Shown here: positions 45,830 to 54,963 of the stretch, one piece after another
Position numbering within the stretch: the stretch's first letter is position 1
Layout of the letters: the number at the start of each line of letters is the position of its first letter
The notes under the pieces: generated by a model
What the model was told of the DNA's origin: nothing
Databases searched by the model: none
The model's input: the letters and a program-made list of their open reading frames with translations, nothing else
Position numbers and translations under genes: made by a program
Assembly (NCBI GenBank): GCA_026990385.1
Contig: JALXDL010000010.1
Coordinates: forward strand, 24,801-88,800
Direction: 5' to 3'
Source of the DNA: DRKI01 sp011051875
GTDB taxonomy: Bacteria > Desulfobacterota > Desulfobulbia > Desulfobulbales > Desulfobulbaceae
DNA: 64,000 bases

Positions 45830-45905
45830 ATGGCATACCGGCGCGCCGGCACAGGTTCGGGCACCTGTGCCAACGTACAGTTTTGAGCCTATGCCAACAA
45901 CGAGT
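45830..45905. repeat. R3 repeat, copy C
   Basis: GCACCTGTGCCAACGTACAG then TTTTGAGCCTATGCC matches copy A on the plus strand (ACACCTGTGCCAACAGACAG then TTTTGAGGATGTGCC). It sits in the 475-base gap between the divergent cls and argJ genes, which holds no other gene. Confidence 0.65.
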
Positions 45906-46263
45906 CAGTACCCCTGGGATCAGGTACGCCACGCCCGTGGAAGAGGGCACGGCCGACAGGGAAGAAGCGCGGTCCCGGTACCTGGTCCAGGGTTTTTGAA
46001 GTTCGGTTCAGGGTATCCACATTCGCATATTTATTGATTCCGGGTCAAGAGAAATGGTGGCCCGGCCGGCTTTCCCGGCGGACCGGCGCAATGATATTTT
46101 TTTTGTTTTTTCCCTCTTTTCTGGTAGAGTGCCTGTCTATATCCGGGAGACCGGCCCGGGCTCGGGCGGACGGCCGAGACCGGAATGGTGTTGAACCGGG
46201 CAGCCTTGCAGTCACCTTCTGGCCTGGTGCAGACCAGGACCGTCATTGTTCGGGAAAGGACGA

Positions 46264-47448
46264 ATGAGAGTAAAAGGTTTTTCCGCCGCCGCCGTCCAGG
46301 CCGGTATCCGCTACCGGGACAGGCTGGACCTGGGGCTTATCTATTCCGATGTTCCGGCGGTCGCCGCCGGGGTCTTTACCACGAATCTTGTCAGGGCGGC
46401 GCCGGTGCTGCTGGACATGGAACGTCTCCGCCAGGGCCGGGCCCAGGCCGTGCTGGTCAATTCGGGCAATGCCAACGCCTGTACCGGTGAGCGCGGAATG
46501 GAGGTGGCCGTTGCCACCGCCGCCATGGCGGCGCGGCAGCTGGGGATCGACGAGGAACTGGTCCAGGTCGCCTCCACCGGGGTCATCGGCGAACAGATGG
46601 AGACAGAGCCCTTTGTCCGCGCCATGCCGCGGCTGGCCGGGGCCCTTTCCGCCGATGGCTTTGACGACCTGGCCCGGGCCATGATGACCACCGACACCAG
46701 GCCCAAGATGGCCACGGCCACCGTTTTCCTGGATGGTGTCGAGGTGTCGATTCTCGGGGTGGCCAAGGGCGCGGGCATGATCATGCCCGACATGGCCACC
46801 ATGCTCTGTTTCGTGGTCACGGACGCCCAGATCGTTTTTCCGGTTCTCAGGGAGATCATCAAGACCGGTGTGGATCAGTCGTTCAACCGGATCACCGTGG
46901 ACGGCGACACCTCCACCAACGACACGGTCCTGGTGATGGCCAACGGTGCTGCCGGCAATCCGTGGATCGATGAGGACAACCCGGAGGCGGCCAGGATATT
47001 TGCCGGCGCAATGCATTCCGTCTTCCGCGAGCTGGCGCTCAAGATCGTCGAGGACGGCGAGGGCGCCACCAAGCTGGTCACTATCCGGGTCACCGGAGGG
47101 CGCGACGCGGAAAGCGCCATGAACGCTGCCCAGACAATAGCCAATTCCGCCCTGGTCAAGACGGCGTTTTTCGGCGAGGACGCCAACTGGGGCCGGATCA
47201 TCGCCGCCCTGGGCAGGTCGGGCTGCATTTTTTCTCCGGACCGGGTGTCCATCGCCTTTGACGATGTGCTGATGGTGGAGAATGGCCTGGGCCTGGGCAG
47301 AGCCGCGGAGGAGGCCGCTACCGGGGTCTTGCGTCAGCGCCACTTCACCGTTACTGTGGACCTGGGCGACGGCATGGAGACGGCTGAGGTCTACACCTGC
47401 GATCTCTCCGTTGATTACGTCAAGATCAATGCGGATTACCGCAGCTAG
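46264..47448 (+). CDS. argJ: Glutamate N-acetyltransferase / amino-acid acetyltransferase
   Basis: A 394-residue arginine-biosynthesis enzyme that recycles or makes N-acetylglutamate. It autocleaves before Thr179 in GAGMIMPDMATMLCFVV, the invariant ArgJ site. Other marks: LVNSGNANACTGERGM, STGVIGEQM, MTTDTRPK, VDGDTSTNDTVLVMANG, KTAFFGEDANWGRIIAALGR and the C-terminal YVKINADYRS. ATG at 46264 follows GGAAAGGACGA. Whether it is mono- or bifunctional cannot be told. A CHAD gene begins at the next base. Confidence 0.96.
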   Translation: MRVKGFSAAAVQAGIRYRDRLDLGLIYSDVPAVAAGVFTTNLVRAAPVLLDMERLRQGRAQAVLVNSGNANACTGERGMEVAVATAAMAARQLGIDEELVQVASTGVIGEQMETEPFVRAMPRLAGALSADGFDDLARAMMTTDTRPKMATATVFLDGVEVSILGVAKGAGMIMPDMATMLCFVVTDAQIVFPVLREIIKTGVDQSFNRITVDGDTSTNDTVLVMANGAAGNPWIDEDNPEAARIFAGAMHSVFRELALKIVEDGEGATKLVTIRVTGGRDAESAMNAAQTIANSALVKTAFFGEDANWGRIIAALGRSGCIFSPDRVSIAFDDVLMVENGLGLGRAAEEAATGVLRQRHFTVTVDLGDGMETAEVYTCDLSVDYVKINADYRS

Positions 47449-48993
47449 GTGAAGATCATGCAGGAGCTACAGCAGGATACCCGCTATCTGCCCGAGCCGG
47501 TGGAGATGCAGCCGCTCATGGATGCCCTGGCCGATGCCTTTGCCGTGGAGATCGAGGGGACGCGGGAAAGCGTCGCCACCTGGTACGATACCTTTGACTG
47601 GCGCCTCTATAACCGTGGCTATCTTCTGCGCCACCGGGATCGCCATTGGCATCTCCTGGACGCCGGAACCGGGGAAACCCTGGTGAGCTGCCGGGCAGGG
47701 GCGGGAAAAAAACGTGTATTTTCCTGGGATCTGCCCGCGGGCCGGTTGCGGTCCCTGCTCGAACCGCTACTGGACGTCCGGGCCCTGCTGCCCCTGGTTA
47801 CGCTCCACTCCGGTGATACCCGGCTCCGCATCCTGAACCGGGATCAGAAGACCACGGTCTTTGTCGAATTCAGCCGCCAGCAGGTCAGGGGAACCGACAC
47901 CCTTTTACGCACGGTGCGCCTCATCCCGGTGCGGGGCTATGACAAGCCGATGCGGGCGGTGCGCGCCTTTTTCGACAAGCACGAGGTGGTGGAAAAGGTC
48001 CCGCTCTTTTACGGCTTTGAGCAGGGACTGCGGGCCATGGGCCGGGCACCCGGAGACTATAGTTCCAAGTTCGCCATCCAGCTTGATCCCGATCTGACCG
48101 CGCGCCAGGCCGCCGTTACCATCTACCGGCTCCTGCTCGAGACCATGCTGGTCAACGAGGAGGGTATCATCCGTGATCTCGATTCCGAGTTTCTGCACGA
48201 TTTCAGGGTCGCCATCCGCAGGACCCGCTCGGGCCTGGGCCAGATGAAGAAGGTCCTGCCCGCCGATATCACCGCCACCATGAAAGAGGAGTTCGCCTAC
48301 CTGGGCAGGATTACCGGCCCCGTGCGCGACCTGGATGTGTACCTGCTCTATGAGCGTGATTACCGCGCCCGCCTGCCGGAGATGCTTCAGGATGGGCTGG
48401 GCACCTTTTTCGCCGATCTTGCCGGGCAGCGCAAGGTGGAGCAGAAGAAGCTGGTCAGGGCCCTGCGTTCGCCCCGTTACCGGCAGATCGTCACCTCCTG
48501 GGACGAATACCTGCGCTCCGATGATCCCACACCGTCGGCCGATGCCGATGTGCCCGTCATCGACCTGGCCAGGCGGATCATCCGCCGCCGCTATAAAAGG
48601 ATCGTAAAGGACGGGCGGGCCATCGGTGACGACAGCCCGGACGAACACCTCCACCGGCTGCGGATCCAGGGCAAGAAACTGCGCTACAGCCTGGAATTCT
48701 TCCGTTCGCTGTTCCCGGACGACGAGGTGGGGGTCGTGATCCGGCAGCTCAAGCGGTTGCAGAACAATCTCGGGGAGTTCAATGACCTGTCCGTGCAGCA
48801 GGAGATGCTGGCCCGCTCGCTGCGCGGTCTGCGTCCGGGGTCCCGGCGGAACATGGAGCTGTCCGCCGCCATCGGCGGTCTGCTGACCAACCTGTTTCAC
48901 GAACAGCAGCGGGTCAGAAAACGGTTTGCCAGGACCTTTGCCCGGTTCGACAGCAGGAAGAACGTGGCCCTCTTCAGGAAGCTGTTCCATTGA
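47449..48993 (+). CDS. CHAD-domain protein with degenerate CYTH-like N-terminus
   Basis: A 514-residue cytosolic protein. The N-terminal ~200 residues follow a CYTH/triphosphatase-like strand order (EGTRESVATWYDTFDWRLYN; RLRILNRDQKTTVFVEF), but the ExExK catalytic signature is not seen. Residues about 215-505 form a CHAD domain of basic helices: FLHDFRVAIRRTRSGLGQMK, GRITGPVRDLDVYLL, HLHRLRIQGKKLRYSLEFFR and LKRLQNNLGEFNDLSVQQEM. CHAD domains bind polyphosphate and localise to polyphosphate granules. GTG at 47449 directly abuts argJ; an ATG at 47458 is the alternative. A ParA gene follows after 16 bases. Confidence 0.9.
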   Translation: MKIMQELQQDTRYLPEPVEMQPLMDALADAFAVEIEGTRESVATWYDTFDWRLYNRGYLLRHRDRHWHLLDAGTGETLVSCRAGAGKKRVFSWDLPAGRLRSLLEPLLDVRALLPLVTLHSGDTRLRILNRDQKTTVFVEFSRQQVRGTDTLLRTVRLIPVRGYDKPMRAVRAFFDKHEVVEKVPLFYGFEQGLRAMGRAPGDYSSKFAIQLDPDLTARQAAVTIYRLLLETMLVNEEGIIRDLDSEFLHDFRVAIRRTRSGLGQMKKVLPADITATMKEEFAYLGRITGPVRDLDVYLLYERDYRARLPEMLQDGLGTFFADLAGQRKVEQKKLVRALRSPRYRQIVTSWDEYLRSDDPTPSADADVPVIDLARRIIRRRYKRIVKDGRAIGDDSPDEHLHRLRIQGKKLRYSLEFFRSLFPDDEVGVVIRQLKRLQNNLGEFNDLSVQQEMLARSLRGLRPGSRRNMELSAAIGGLLTNLFHEQQRVRKRFARTFARFDSRKNVALFRKLFH

Positions 48994-49009
48994 TTCGTCG
49001 GAGACCAGT

Positions 49010-49756
49010 ATGAGTGTGATTGCGGTATATAATATCAAGGGCGGAGTCGGCAAGACGGCAACCTCGGTCAACCTCTCCTACCTGTCGGCCTGCCAGGGCA
49101 ACAAGACACTCCTGTGCGACATGGATTCCCAGGGATCGGCCACCTACTATTTCCGGATCAGGCCGGCCAAGAAGTTCAATACCAGAAAGCTGCTCAAGGG
49201 CGGCAAGCACATCGACCGCAATATCCGGGGCACCGATTACCCGGGCCTGGACCTGCTGCCGGCCGATTTCTCCTATCGCAACATCGATATCGCCCTGGAT
49301 GACCTCAAGAAGTCCCGCCGGCGGATATCGAAGATCCTCAGGCCCCTGCGCGAGGAGTATGATCACATCTTCCTCGACTGCCCGCCCAATGTCACCCTGC
49401 TCTCCGAGAATATCTTTCACGCCGCAGACCGGATCCTGGTCCCGCTGATTCCCACCACCCTCTCTCACCTGGCCCTGGGCCAGCTTCTCGATTTCCTGGA
49501 CGAGATCGAACTGGACCGGGCCAAGGTCCTGGTGTTCTTCTCCATGGTGGAAAAGCGCAAGAAGATGCACGGCGAGATGATGCGGCTCCTGCAGGATGAA
49601 CCCGGCGTCCTGCCCTGTGCCATTCCGTTCCTCGCTGACGTGGAAAAGATGGGTATCTATCGGCAGCCCGTGGCCGCCATGCTGCCGAACTCGCCGGCCG
49701 CCGAGAGCTACCGGCAGCTCTGGGACGCCATCTGCGGCGAACTGGAGGGCCCGTGA
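49010..49756 (+). CDS. ParA-family ATPase
   Basis: A 248-residue deviant-Walker ATPase: VYNIKGGVGKTATSVNLSYL (both lysines present), CDMDSQGSATYYF (Walker A') and HIFLDCPPNVTLLSEN (Walker B). No HTH domain, so it is of the small, orphan or cargo-positioning type; no parB or parS is adjacent. ATG at 49010 follows GTCGGAGACCAGT. It sits between CHAD and SixA genes and overlaps sixA by four bases. Confidence 0.93.
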   Translation: MSVIAVYNIKGGVGKTATSVNLSYLSACQGNKTLLCDMDSQGSATYYFRIRPAKKFNTRKLLKGGKHIDRNIRGTDYPGLDLLPADFSYRNIDIALDDLKKSRRRISKILRPLREEYDHIFLDCPPNVTLLSENIFHAADRILVPLIPTTLSHLALGQLLDFLDEIELDRAKVLVFFSMVEKRKKMHGEMMRLLQDEPGVLPCAIPFLADVEKMGIYRQPVAAMLPNSPAAESYRQLWDAICGELEGP

Positions 49757-50259
49757 AGCGACTGCTGCTCTGCCGGCACGCCAAGTCGAGTTGGAAGGAT
49801 CCGTCGCTCGCTGACCGGGACCGTCCGCTCAACCGTCGCGGCAAGCGGGATGCTCCCCTGATGGGCGAGAGGCTCGCGGCCCGCGGCATCGTGCCTGACG
49901 CCATGGTCACCAGCCCGGCCCGAAGGGCGCGCAAGACGGCAAAACACCTGGCCCGGAAGCTCGGCTATCCGCTGGCCGGGATTCGGATCATCGATGCGAT
50001 CTACGGCGCGACTCCCGCTGTTCTGCTCGACTGTATCCACCGCTTCGACCCGGCCTGGCAGCAGGTCATCATGGTGGGCCATAACAACGAGTTCACCCTG
50101 CTGGCCAATATGCTTGGCAGGATGACGATCGGCAACGTCCCCACCGCCGGTATTGTCTGTCTTGATTTTTCCGTGTCGTCCTGGCAGGATGTAGATGCAG
50201 GGGGTGGAAGCCCGGTCTTCTTTGATTATCCGAAGAAGCTCATGACCAGGCAGGAGTGA
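49753..50259 (+). CDS. sixA: SixA-type histidine phosphatase
   Basis: A 168-residue histidine phosphatase superfamily member with the RHG motif variant LLLCRHAKSSWKDPSLADRD and the second histidine in VIMVGHNNEFTLLANML; RPLNRRGKRDAPLMGERLAA is typical of SixA. It should remove phosphate from phosphohistidine or a small phosphorylated compound. GTG start overlaps the parA stop (GTGA). The family often neighbours CHAD or polyphosphate genes, as here. Confidence 0.9.
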   Translation: MKRLLLCRHAKSSWKDPSLADRDRPLNRRGKRDAPLMGERLAARGIVPDAMVTSPARRARKTAKHLARKLGYPLAGIRIIDAIYGATPAVLLDCIHRFDPAWQQVIMVGHNNEFTLLANMLGRMTIGNVPTAGIVCLDFSVSSWQDVDAGGGSPVFFDYPKKLMTRQE

Positions 50260-50326
50260 ACCGCTCCGGTTTTCCCCGCCGCAATTCCGTTCCCGGTAAC
50301 CCCAACCCGCGGAAATCAGCCAGCCC

Positions 50327-52426
50327 ATGAGCATCAATCGCAGTCCCGGCGGTCTCCTTCTTGACAAGATATCCCCCCCGGAAGGGCTGCTCCTTCTTGT
50401 CCTGGCCATGCTCATCGGCGCCGCCACCGGCCTGGCCGCTGTCTTTTTCATCCGTCTCATCGCCCTGATCCAGGACTGGTCCTACTCCACCATCCAGGTT
50501 ACGTTTCCGCACCTGGGCATGTGGAGTTACGTCCTGGTGCCCGTTGCCGGCGCCCTGCTGGTGGGCCCGCTCATCGCCTGGTTTGCCCGCGAGGCCAAGG
50601 GACACGGCGTGCCCGAGGTCATGCAGGCCCTGGTCCTGCGTGGCGGCCGTATCCGGCCGCGGGTGGCCCTGGCCAAGATCGTGGCCTCGGCACTGTGCAT
50701 CGGCACCGGCGGTTCGGCGGGCCGGGAGGGGCCCATTGTCCAGGTGGGCTCGGCCCTGGGCTCCACCATGGGGCAGCTCCTGCACCTCTCCGACGAACGG
50801 ATCAGGAACCTGGTCTCCTGCGGCGCGGCGGCCGGTATCGCCGCCACCTTCAATGCCCCCATCGCCGGGGTTGCCTTTGCCATCGAGGTCCTCATGAGCG
50901 AGCTGCAGGTGCGCATGTTCGGCAACGTGGTGATCGCTGCGGTCTCGGCCTCCATCGTCAGCCAGATCTTTCTTGGCGCGCGGCCGGCCTTCACCGTGCC
51001 CACCTACACCATGCATTCGCCGCTCTCCATCCTCTTCTACCTGGTGCTGGGCCTTGTCGCCGCCCTGGTCGGTATCATGTTCATCCGCATGCTGGGCTGG
51101 TTCGAGGACCTGTTTGACGACTGGAAATTTCCCCTGGCGCTTAAACCGGCCGTGGGCGCCCTGCTGCTGGGCCTGCTCGGGTTCGGTTACCTGCATCTGC
51201 CCGGCATCGGTTTTCAGTCCATTACCGAGTTCCGGCTCGAGATGCCGCTGATCGAGAACATTCCCCATGTCTATGGCGCCGGTTTCACCTTCATTGAAGA
51301 GGCGCTGCAGGGGAGGGTGGATTTCTGGCTCCTGGCCCTGCTGGTCTTTCTCAAGCCGCTGGCCACTTCCTTTACACTGGGCTCAGGCAATTCCGGTGGT
51401 GTCTTTGCACCGTCGCTGTTCATCGGCGCCATGCTCGGCGGCGCCATGGGCACCCTTTTTTCCGCATGGCAGCCGGAACTGGCCGGGCCGTCCGGCGCCT
51501 ACGCCCTGGTGGGCATGGCCGCCGTGTTCGCAGCCTGCGCACGCGCCCCGCTCACCGCCATGCTGATCGTCTTCGAGATGAGCAACGACTACTCTCTGAT
51601 CCTGCCGCTGATGATCACCGCGGTCATGGCCTCCTACCTGGCGCAACATCTCTACCCCGACTCCATCTACACCATCAAGCTGACCCGACGCGGCATCCGT
51701 TTTGCCCAGGGCAGGGATATGGACATCATGCAGGGCGTCATGGTGGGCGAGGTAATGAACCGGAACCCGGTGACCATCCGCAGGGACCAGACTCTGGCCG
51801 AACTCTACCAGCGGTTCCAGGAGACCAACTTTCTCGGCTTTCCGGTCCTGGACGAGGAGGGACTGCTCTGGGGGATCGTCACCCTGCAGGACATGGAAAA
51901 GGCCCTGTCGCAGTCGGCCATCAACCTGCGTGGCCTGCAGGTGGATGACGTGGCGGTGCCCGACCCGGTCACGGTCTACCCGGACGAGCCGATCTGGGCG
52001 GCCATCCAGAAGATGGCCCCCCGGGATCTCGCCCGCCTGCCGGTGGTCAGCCGCGGGGAGAAGAGAAAGCTGCTGGGGCTGATCAGCCGCAGTGACATCC
52101 TGCGGGCCTACGATGTGGGTATTGTCCGCAAACAGCGCGGCCAGCTCCTGGAAAGTCATGTGACGCTGCGCAGGCAGGAGTACAACGGCTTCAGGGAATT
52201 CCGGCTCAGGAAGGGACAGCGGGCCGTGGGCGCGCTGCTGCGCGACCTGGATCTGCCCGAGGCGGTGAACGTGGTCTCGGTGGAGCGGAACGGCATGGTC
52301 CTTATCCCCCGTGGTGGCACCCGTTTCGAGGATGGTGACATCGTCACCGTCTTTGGCAGGAAAGACTCCCTGCGCCAGGCCCAGGAGGTGTTCACCGCGT
52401 CGGGAGAAGGGCCGGGGGAGGGGTGA
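50327..52426 (+). CDS. ClC chloride channel with CBS pair and TrkA-C domain
   Basis: A 699-residue protein. ClC motifs: GTGGSAGREGPIVQVGSALG, CGAAAGIAATFNAPIAGVAF and GSGNSGGVFAPSLFIGAMLG. CBS domains at about residues 470-590 (GVMVGEVMNRNPVTIRRDQT; LLGLISRSDILRAYDVG). A C-terminal TrkA-C-like (RCK_C) domain at about 610-690 (GQRAVGALLRDLDLPEAVNV, VSVERNGMVLIPRGGTRFED, GDIVTVFG) is the difference from the ClC at 36.3 kb and suggests ligand control. ATG at 50327; 67 bases after sixA. Confidence 0.92.
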   Translation: MSINRSPGGLLLDKISPPEGLLLLVLAMLIGAATGLAAVFFIRLIALIQDWSYSTIQVTFPHLGMWSYVLVPVAGALLVGPLIAWFAREAKGHGVPEVMQALVLRGGRIRPRVALAKIVASALCIGTGGSAGREGPIVQVGSALGSTMGQLLHLSDERIRNLVSCGAAAGIAATFNAPIAGVAFAIEVLMSELQVRMFGNVVIAAVSASIVSQIFLGARPAFTVPTYTMHSPLSILFYLVLGLVAALVGIMFIRMLGWFEDLFDDWKFPLALKPAVGALLLGLLGFGYLHLPGIGFQSITEFRLEMPLIENIPHVYGAGFTFIEEALQGRVDFWLLALLVFLKPLATSFTLGSGNSGGVFAPSLFIGAMLGGAMGTLFSAWQPELAGPSGAYALVGMAAVFAACARAPLTAMLIVFEMSNDYSLILPLMITAVMASYLAQHLYPDSIYTIKLTRRGIRFAQGRDMDIMQGVMVGEVMNRNPVTIRRDQTLAELYQRFQETNFLGFPVLDEEGLLWGIVTLQDMEKALSQSAINLRGLQVDDVAVPDPVTVYPDEPIWAAIQKMAPRDLARLPVVSRGEKRKLLGLISRSDILRAYDVGIVRKQRGQLLESHVTLRRQEYNGFREFRLRKGQRAVGALLRDLDLPEAVNVVSVERNGMVLIPRGGTRFEDGDIVTVFGRKDSLRQAQEVFTASGEGPGEG

Positions 52427-52445
52427 AAAAAGGATGGTGCCCGCC

Positions 52446-52628
52446 ATGTCAGACCGGCCGGACTGCCTGCAATGCCGGCATTTTTTCATCACCTACGAGG
52501 CTGCCCGTCCAAGGGGATGCCGGGCCTATGGTTTCAAGTCGCGGCAGATGCCGGACCGGGTCGTTTTCGCAAGCTCCGGCCAGAAGTGCCGCCTTTTCTC
52601 TCCCCGTCCTTCCGGAAAAGGAAAATAG
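52446..52628 (+). CDS. Small Cys-rich conserved protein
   Basis: A 60-residue protein: CLQCRHFFITYEAARPRGCR, AYGFKSRQMPDRVVFASSGQ then KCRLF. The CxxC...C...C pattern with GCRAxGFKSR is a recurring small family in Proteobacteria, often labelled uracil-DNA-glycosylase-like by default and of unknown function; a zinc site is likely. ATG 52446 or 52434 can start it, 8-20 bases after the ClC stop. Confidence 0.65.
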   Translation: MSDRPDCLQCRHFFITYEAARPRGCRAYGFKSRQMPDRVVFASSGQKCRLFSPRPSGKGK

Positions 52629-52802
52629 GGCAATTTTACTTTTCAAATCCGATTTGTTCGTGATAACATACTGCAGGTCTTCAAAAGAAACTCTATCCTG
52701 AATTGAAAGCTTCCCCCCCTCTGCAACACGGTAAAAAGAAAAGACATTATTGCCATGATCTTTTTGCCGGTTGCAGGCGGGTGAAACGCTCAATCCAGGG
52801 CT

Positions 52803-53612
52803 ATGACTTCTGGAGCCGTGCGGGCGGTACTGTGCGACTCCGGCAGCTTCCGGACAGCTAAGACTATGGTGCAGGCGGTCGGCGGACAGATTGGCGGAGT
52901 CTCTCTGGCATCTTTTCTCCAGATGCTGGAACAGGAACGAAAGAGTTGCACCCTGGTGGTCAGCTGCGAAGACCGTTCCGGCTGTTTCTATTTTGACGGC
53001 GGTGTGCTCGTCGATGCCTGTTGCGACGACCAGGTGGGAGAGGAGGCCGCCTACACCCTCCTTACCTGGAGTGACCCCTCTTTCCGTGTCACCGACCCGG
53101 AAGACAGGCTGCAGCGTATCCGGCAGCCTCTTGCCCACCTGCTGCTCACTGCGGCGACTCTCCATGACGAACGGACATACGAGGAACAGGAGCAGGGAAA
53201 GCGGGAGGGGCCTGGCGGAACCGGGCCGGAACGGCAGCGGAACAGGCCCGGGATAATGGCGGATGTTCAAGGGAATCCCACTCTCAGGCGTCTGGTGGAG
53301 GCCATCATCGCCATTCCGTCGGTGAAACACTATTTCATCCTGAACCGGCAGGGCAAGGTCATTACCCAGTCTTCCAGGAATCAGAAGGTCGGGGATTTCA
53401 TCACCTACTGTGTCGTCAGTGGAATCCAGATGCGCAAGGTCCTCAACGTCAAGGGGCCGCACCGTATCCACATGGTCCTGGACAATGGCGACAACATGCT
53501 GATCGTTCCGGGCGGCGGATTGATCATCGGCCTGCTGCTGGATGAGAATGGTTCACCCGCAGCGGTGACCGGCGGTCTGCGGCAGGCGATCAGCCGGATG
53601 GGGGATTCGTGA
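52803..53612 (+). CDS. DUF4388/PATAN-like plus roadblock/LC7 domain protein
   Basis: A 269-residue cytosolic protein. The N-terminal part (GGVSLASFLQMLEQERKSCT, LVVSCEDRSGCFYFDGGVLV, DACCDDQVGEEAAYTLLTW) is the PATAN/DUF4388 fold found in gliding and two-component output proteins. A charged linker (about residues 125-155) leads to a roadblock/LC7 fold (LRRLVEAIIAIPSVKHYFIL, NRQGKVITQS, HMVLDNGDNMLIVPGGGLII). Roadblock proteins partner small GTPases such as MglA. ATG at 52803 is used; ATG 52866 is possible and would still keep both domains. The next gene overlaps by four bases. Confidence 0.8.
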   Translation: MTSGAVRAVLCDSGSFRTAKTMVQAVGGQIGGVSLASFLQMLEQERKSCTLVVSCEDRSGCFYFDGGVLVDACCDDQVGEEAAYTLLTWSDPSFRVTDPEDRLQRIRQPLAHLLLTAATLHDERTYEEQEQGKREGPGGTGPERQRNRPGIMADVQGNPTLRRLVEAIIAIPSVKHYFILNRQGKVITQSSRNQKVGDFITYCVVSGIQMRKVLNVKGPHRIHMVLDNGDNMLIVPGGGLIIGLLLDENGSPAAVTGGLRQAISRMGDS

Positions 53613-54256
53613 TGGCCATGGAAAAACTGCTCAAGGAGATCGCGGCCATCCCCGGTGTGACCGGATCCTGCGTGTTTGACCGGCACAAGGGGCCCCTGTG
53701 CAGGGACCTGGATTCGCCCCTGACGGCAGAGATGTTTCAGAATGTGGGTATGCACCTGGTTCGCCAGGTTCAGATGGGGACCATGTGCGGTCTCTCCATC
53801 CGTTCAAGCCATTTCCGGTTCGACCGGTACACGGTTGTCGGGATCCCCCTGGAAAACGGCGGCGTCCTGATGACCATCTGCGAGAACCAGGCCAACTGCT
53901 CACTGATTGCAACCACTGCCGGCATGCTTGTCGCCGACATGTGTGATGCCGGCGCCGGCCGGGAGGATTCAGCGTCTGCGACCAGGGAGGTTTCCACCGA
54001 AACGGAGGAGGACAAACCCGGCGACAGTGGCGTGAACCTGGAGATGGAGGCCCATCTCCGTGATATCGGCCAGGCCCTGGCCGCTGCCATCGGCCCGGTC
54101 GCCGAGGTGGTCATGCAGGATTTCCTCGAAAAATGGCGCGCAAACGGCCCGGTCATCCCTGCCCGTCTCTCGGAACTGGCAGCCATGCTCGCCGACGAGA
54201 TCGGGGACGAGGAACTGGCGGCGGAATTCAAATCCCGTATCCGGCATATTATCTGA
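53609..54256 (+). CDS. Second roadblock/LC7-like protein
   Basis: A 215-residue protein. The first ~110 residues repeat the roadblock pattern of the upstream gene (LKEIAAIPGVTGSCVFDRHK; SSHFRFDRYTVVGIPLENGG, VLMTICENQANCSLIAT). The C-terminal part (about 145-215, MEAHLRDIGQALAAAIGPVA then EVVMQDFLEKW) is a separate helical domain of the type seen in tubulin-associated or PAS-kinase proteins, not firmly recognised. GTG at 53609 overlaps the previous stop. No GTPase gene is adjacent, so the partner must be encoded elsewhere. Confidence 0.75.
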   Translation: MMAMEKLLKEIAAIPGVTGSCVFDRHKGPLCRDLDSPLTAEMFQNVGMHLVRQVQMGTMCGLSIRSSHFRFDRYTVVGIPLENGGVLMTICENQANCSLIATTAGMLVADMCDAGAGREDSASATREVSTETEEDKPGDSGVNLEMEAHLRDIGQALAAAIGPVAEVVMQDFLEKWRANGPVIPARLSELAAMLADEIGDEELAAEFKSRIRHII

Positions 54257-54530
54257 CCGGAATTGAGCGTTTTTCCCCATCTTCCTCGCCTTGTGGTGTG
54301 CCATGCAAGGCATACCGCAATGAACCCCGAGCGGTCACAGGGCCCCCATCTGCACGCGTCCGAACCTTCCAATATACGGGGTTGTATGATTGCAGGGGCC
54401 GATCACGCGCAACTGTGGCACCCTGCAACCGATTACAAGTCCTGTGTCAATTCAGGGTAACTGCATTCCCCGTGATCTGTTGCGATGAGACACCTCCAAC
54501 GGTCGCATCCCGGGGCAAAAAGGAGGTCAC

Positions 54531-54878
54531 ATGCCGTACCGCAAGTTTTTTCTTTTCCCCTCGCTCATGTTTTCTCTTCTGATCTTCCCCTGCACGGCCT
54601 TTTCCTGGACCGAGATCGCGCAGCAGCATGCCGGCGGCGGCGCCAAGGAGGTACCGGTGAACCGGGATATCTCCCGGGTCCAGATCGTCTGCCAGGATGC
54701 GCCGGTGATCATCAACACTGTGGTGATGCGTGAAGGCGGCAAAAAGACCCCCTTTACCCTGGGAAAGCGTTTTTCGGCGGGCGAGACGTTTGTCATCTCT
54801 CTTGGCGGCAAACATCACGTCACCGGCCTGCGCATCAGCGATGACCTCAAGGGCGGTTACCTGGTGCGGGTGGAGTAG
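54531..54878 (+). CDS. Small secreted protein
   Basis: A 115-residue protein with a signal peptide (MPYRKFFLFPSLMFSLLIFP, cleavage after TAFS). The mature part is beta-rich (DISRVQIVCQDAPVIINTVV; GETFVISLGGKHHVTGLRIS), a little like the DUF2541 fold. ATG follows AAAAAGGAGGTCAC, a very strong site. No named function. The 274-base stretch before it holds no gene; a faint R3-like match lies near 54410-54450. Confidence 0.75.
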   Translation: MPYRKFFLFPSLMFSLLIFPCTAFSWTEIAQQHAGGGAKEVPVNRDISRVQIVCQDAPVIINTVVMREGGKKTPFTLGKRFSAGETFVISLGGKHHVTGLRISDDLKGGYLVRVE

Positions 54879-54963
54879 GAAGCCGGATGGCCGAGCACCG
54901 CGGCAGAAGGATCCTGGTCCTTATTCCGGCCCGGGACGGGCAGGAATATTTCGTAGCGTCACC

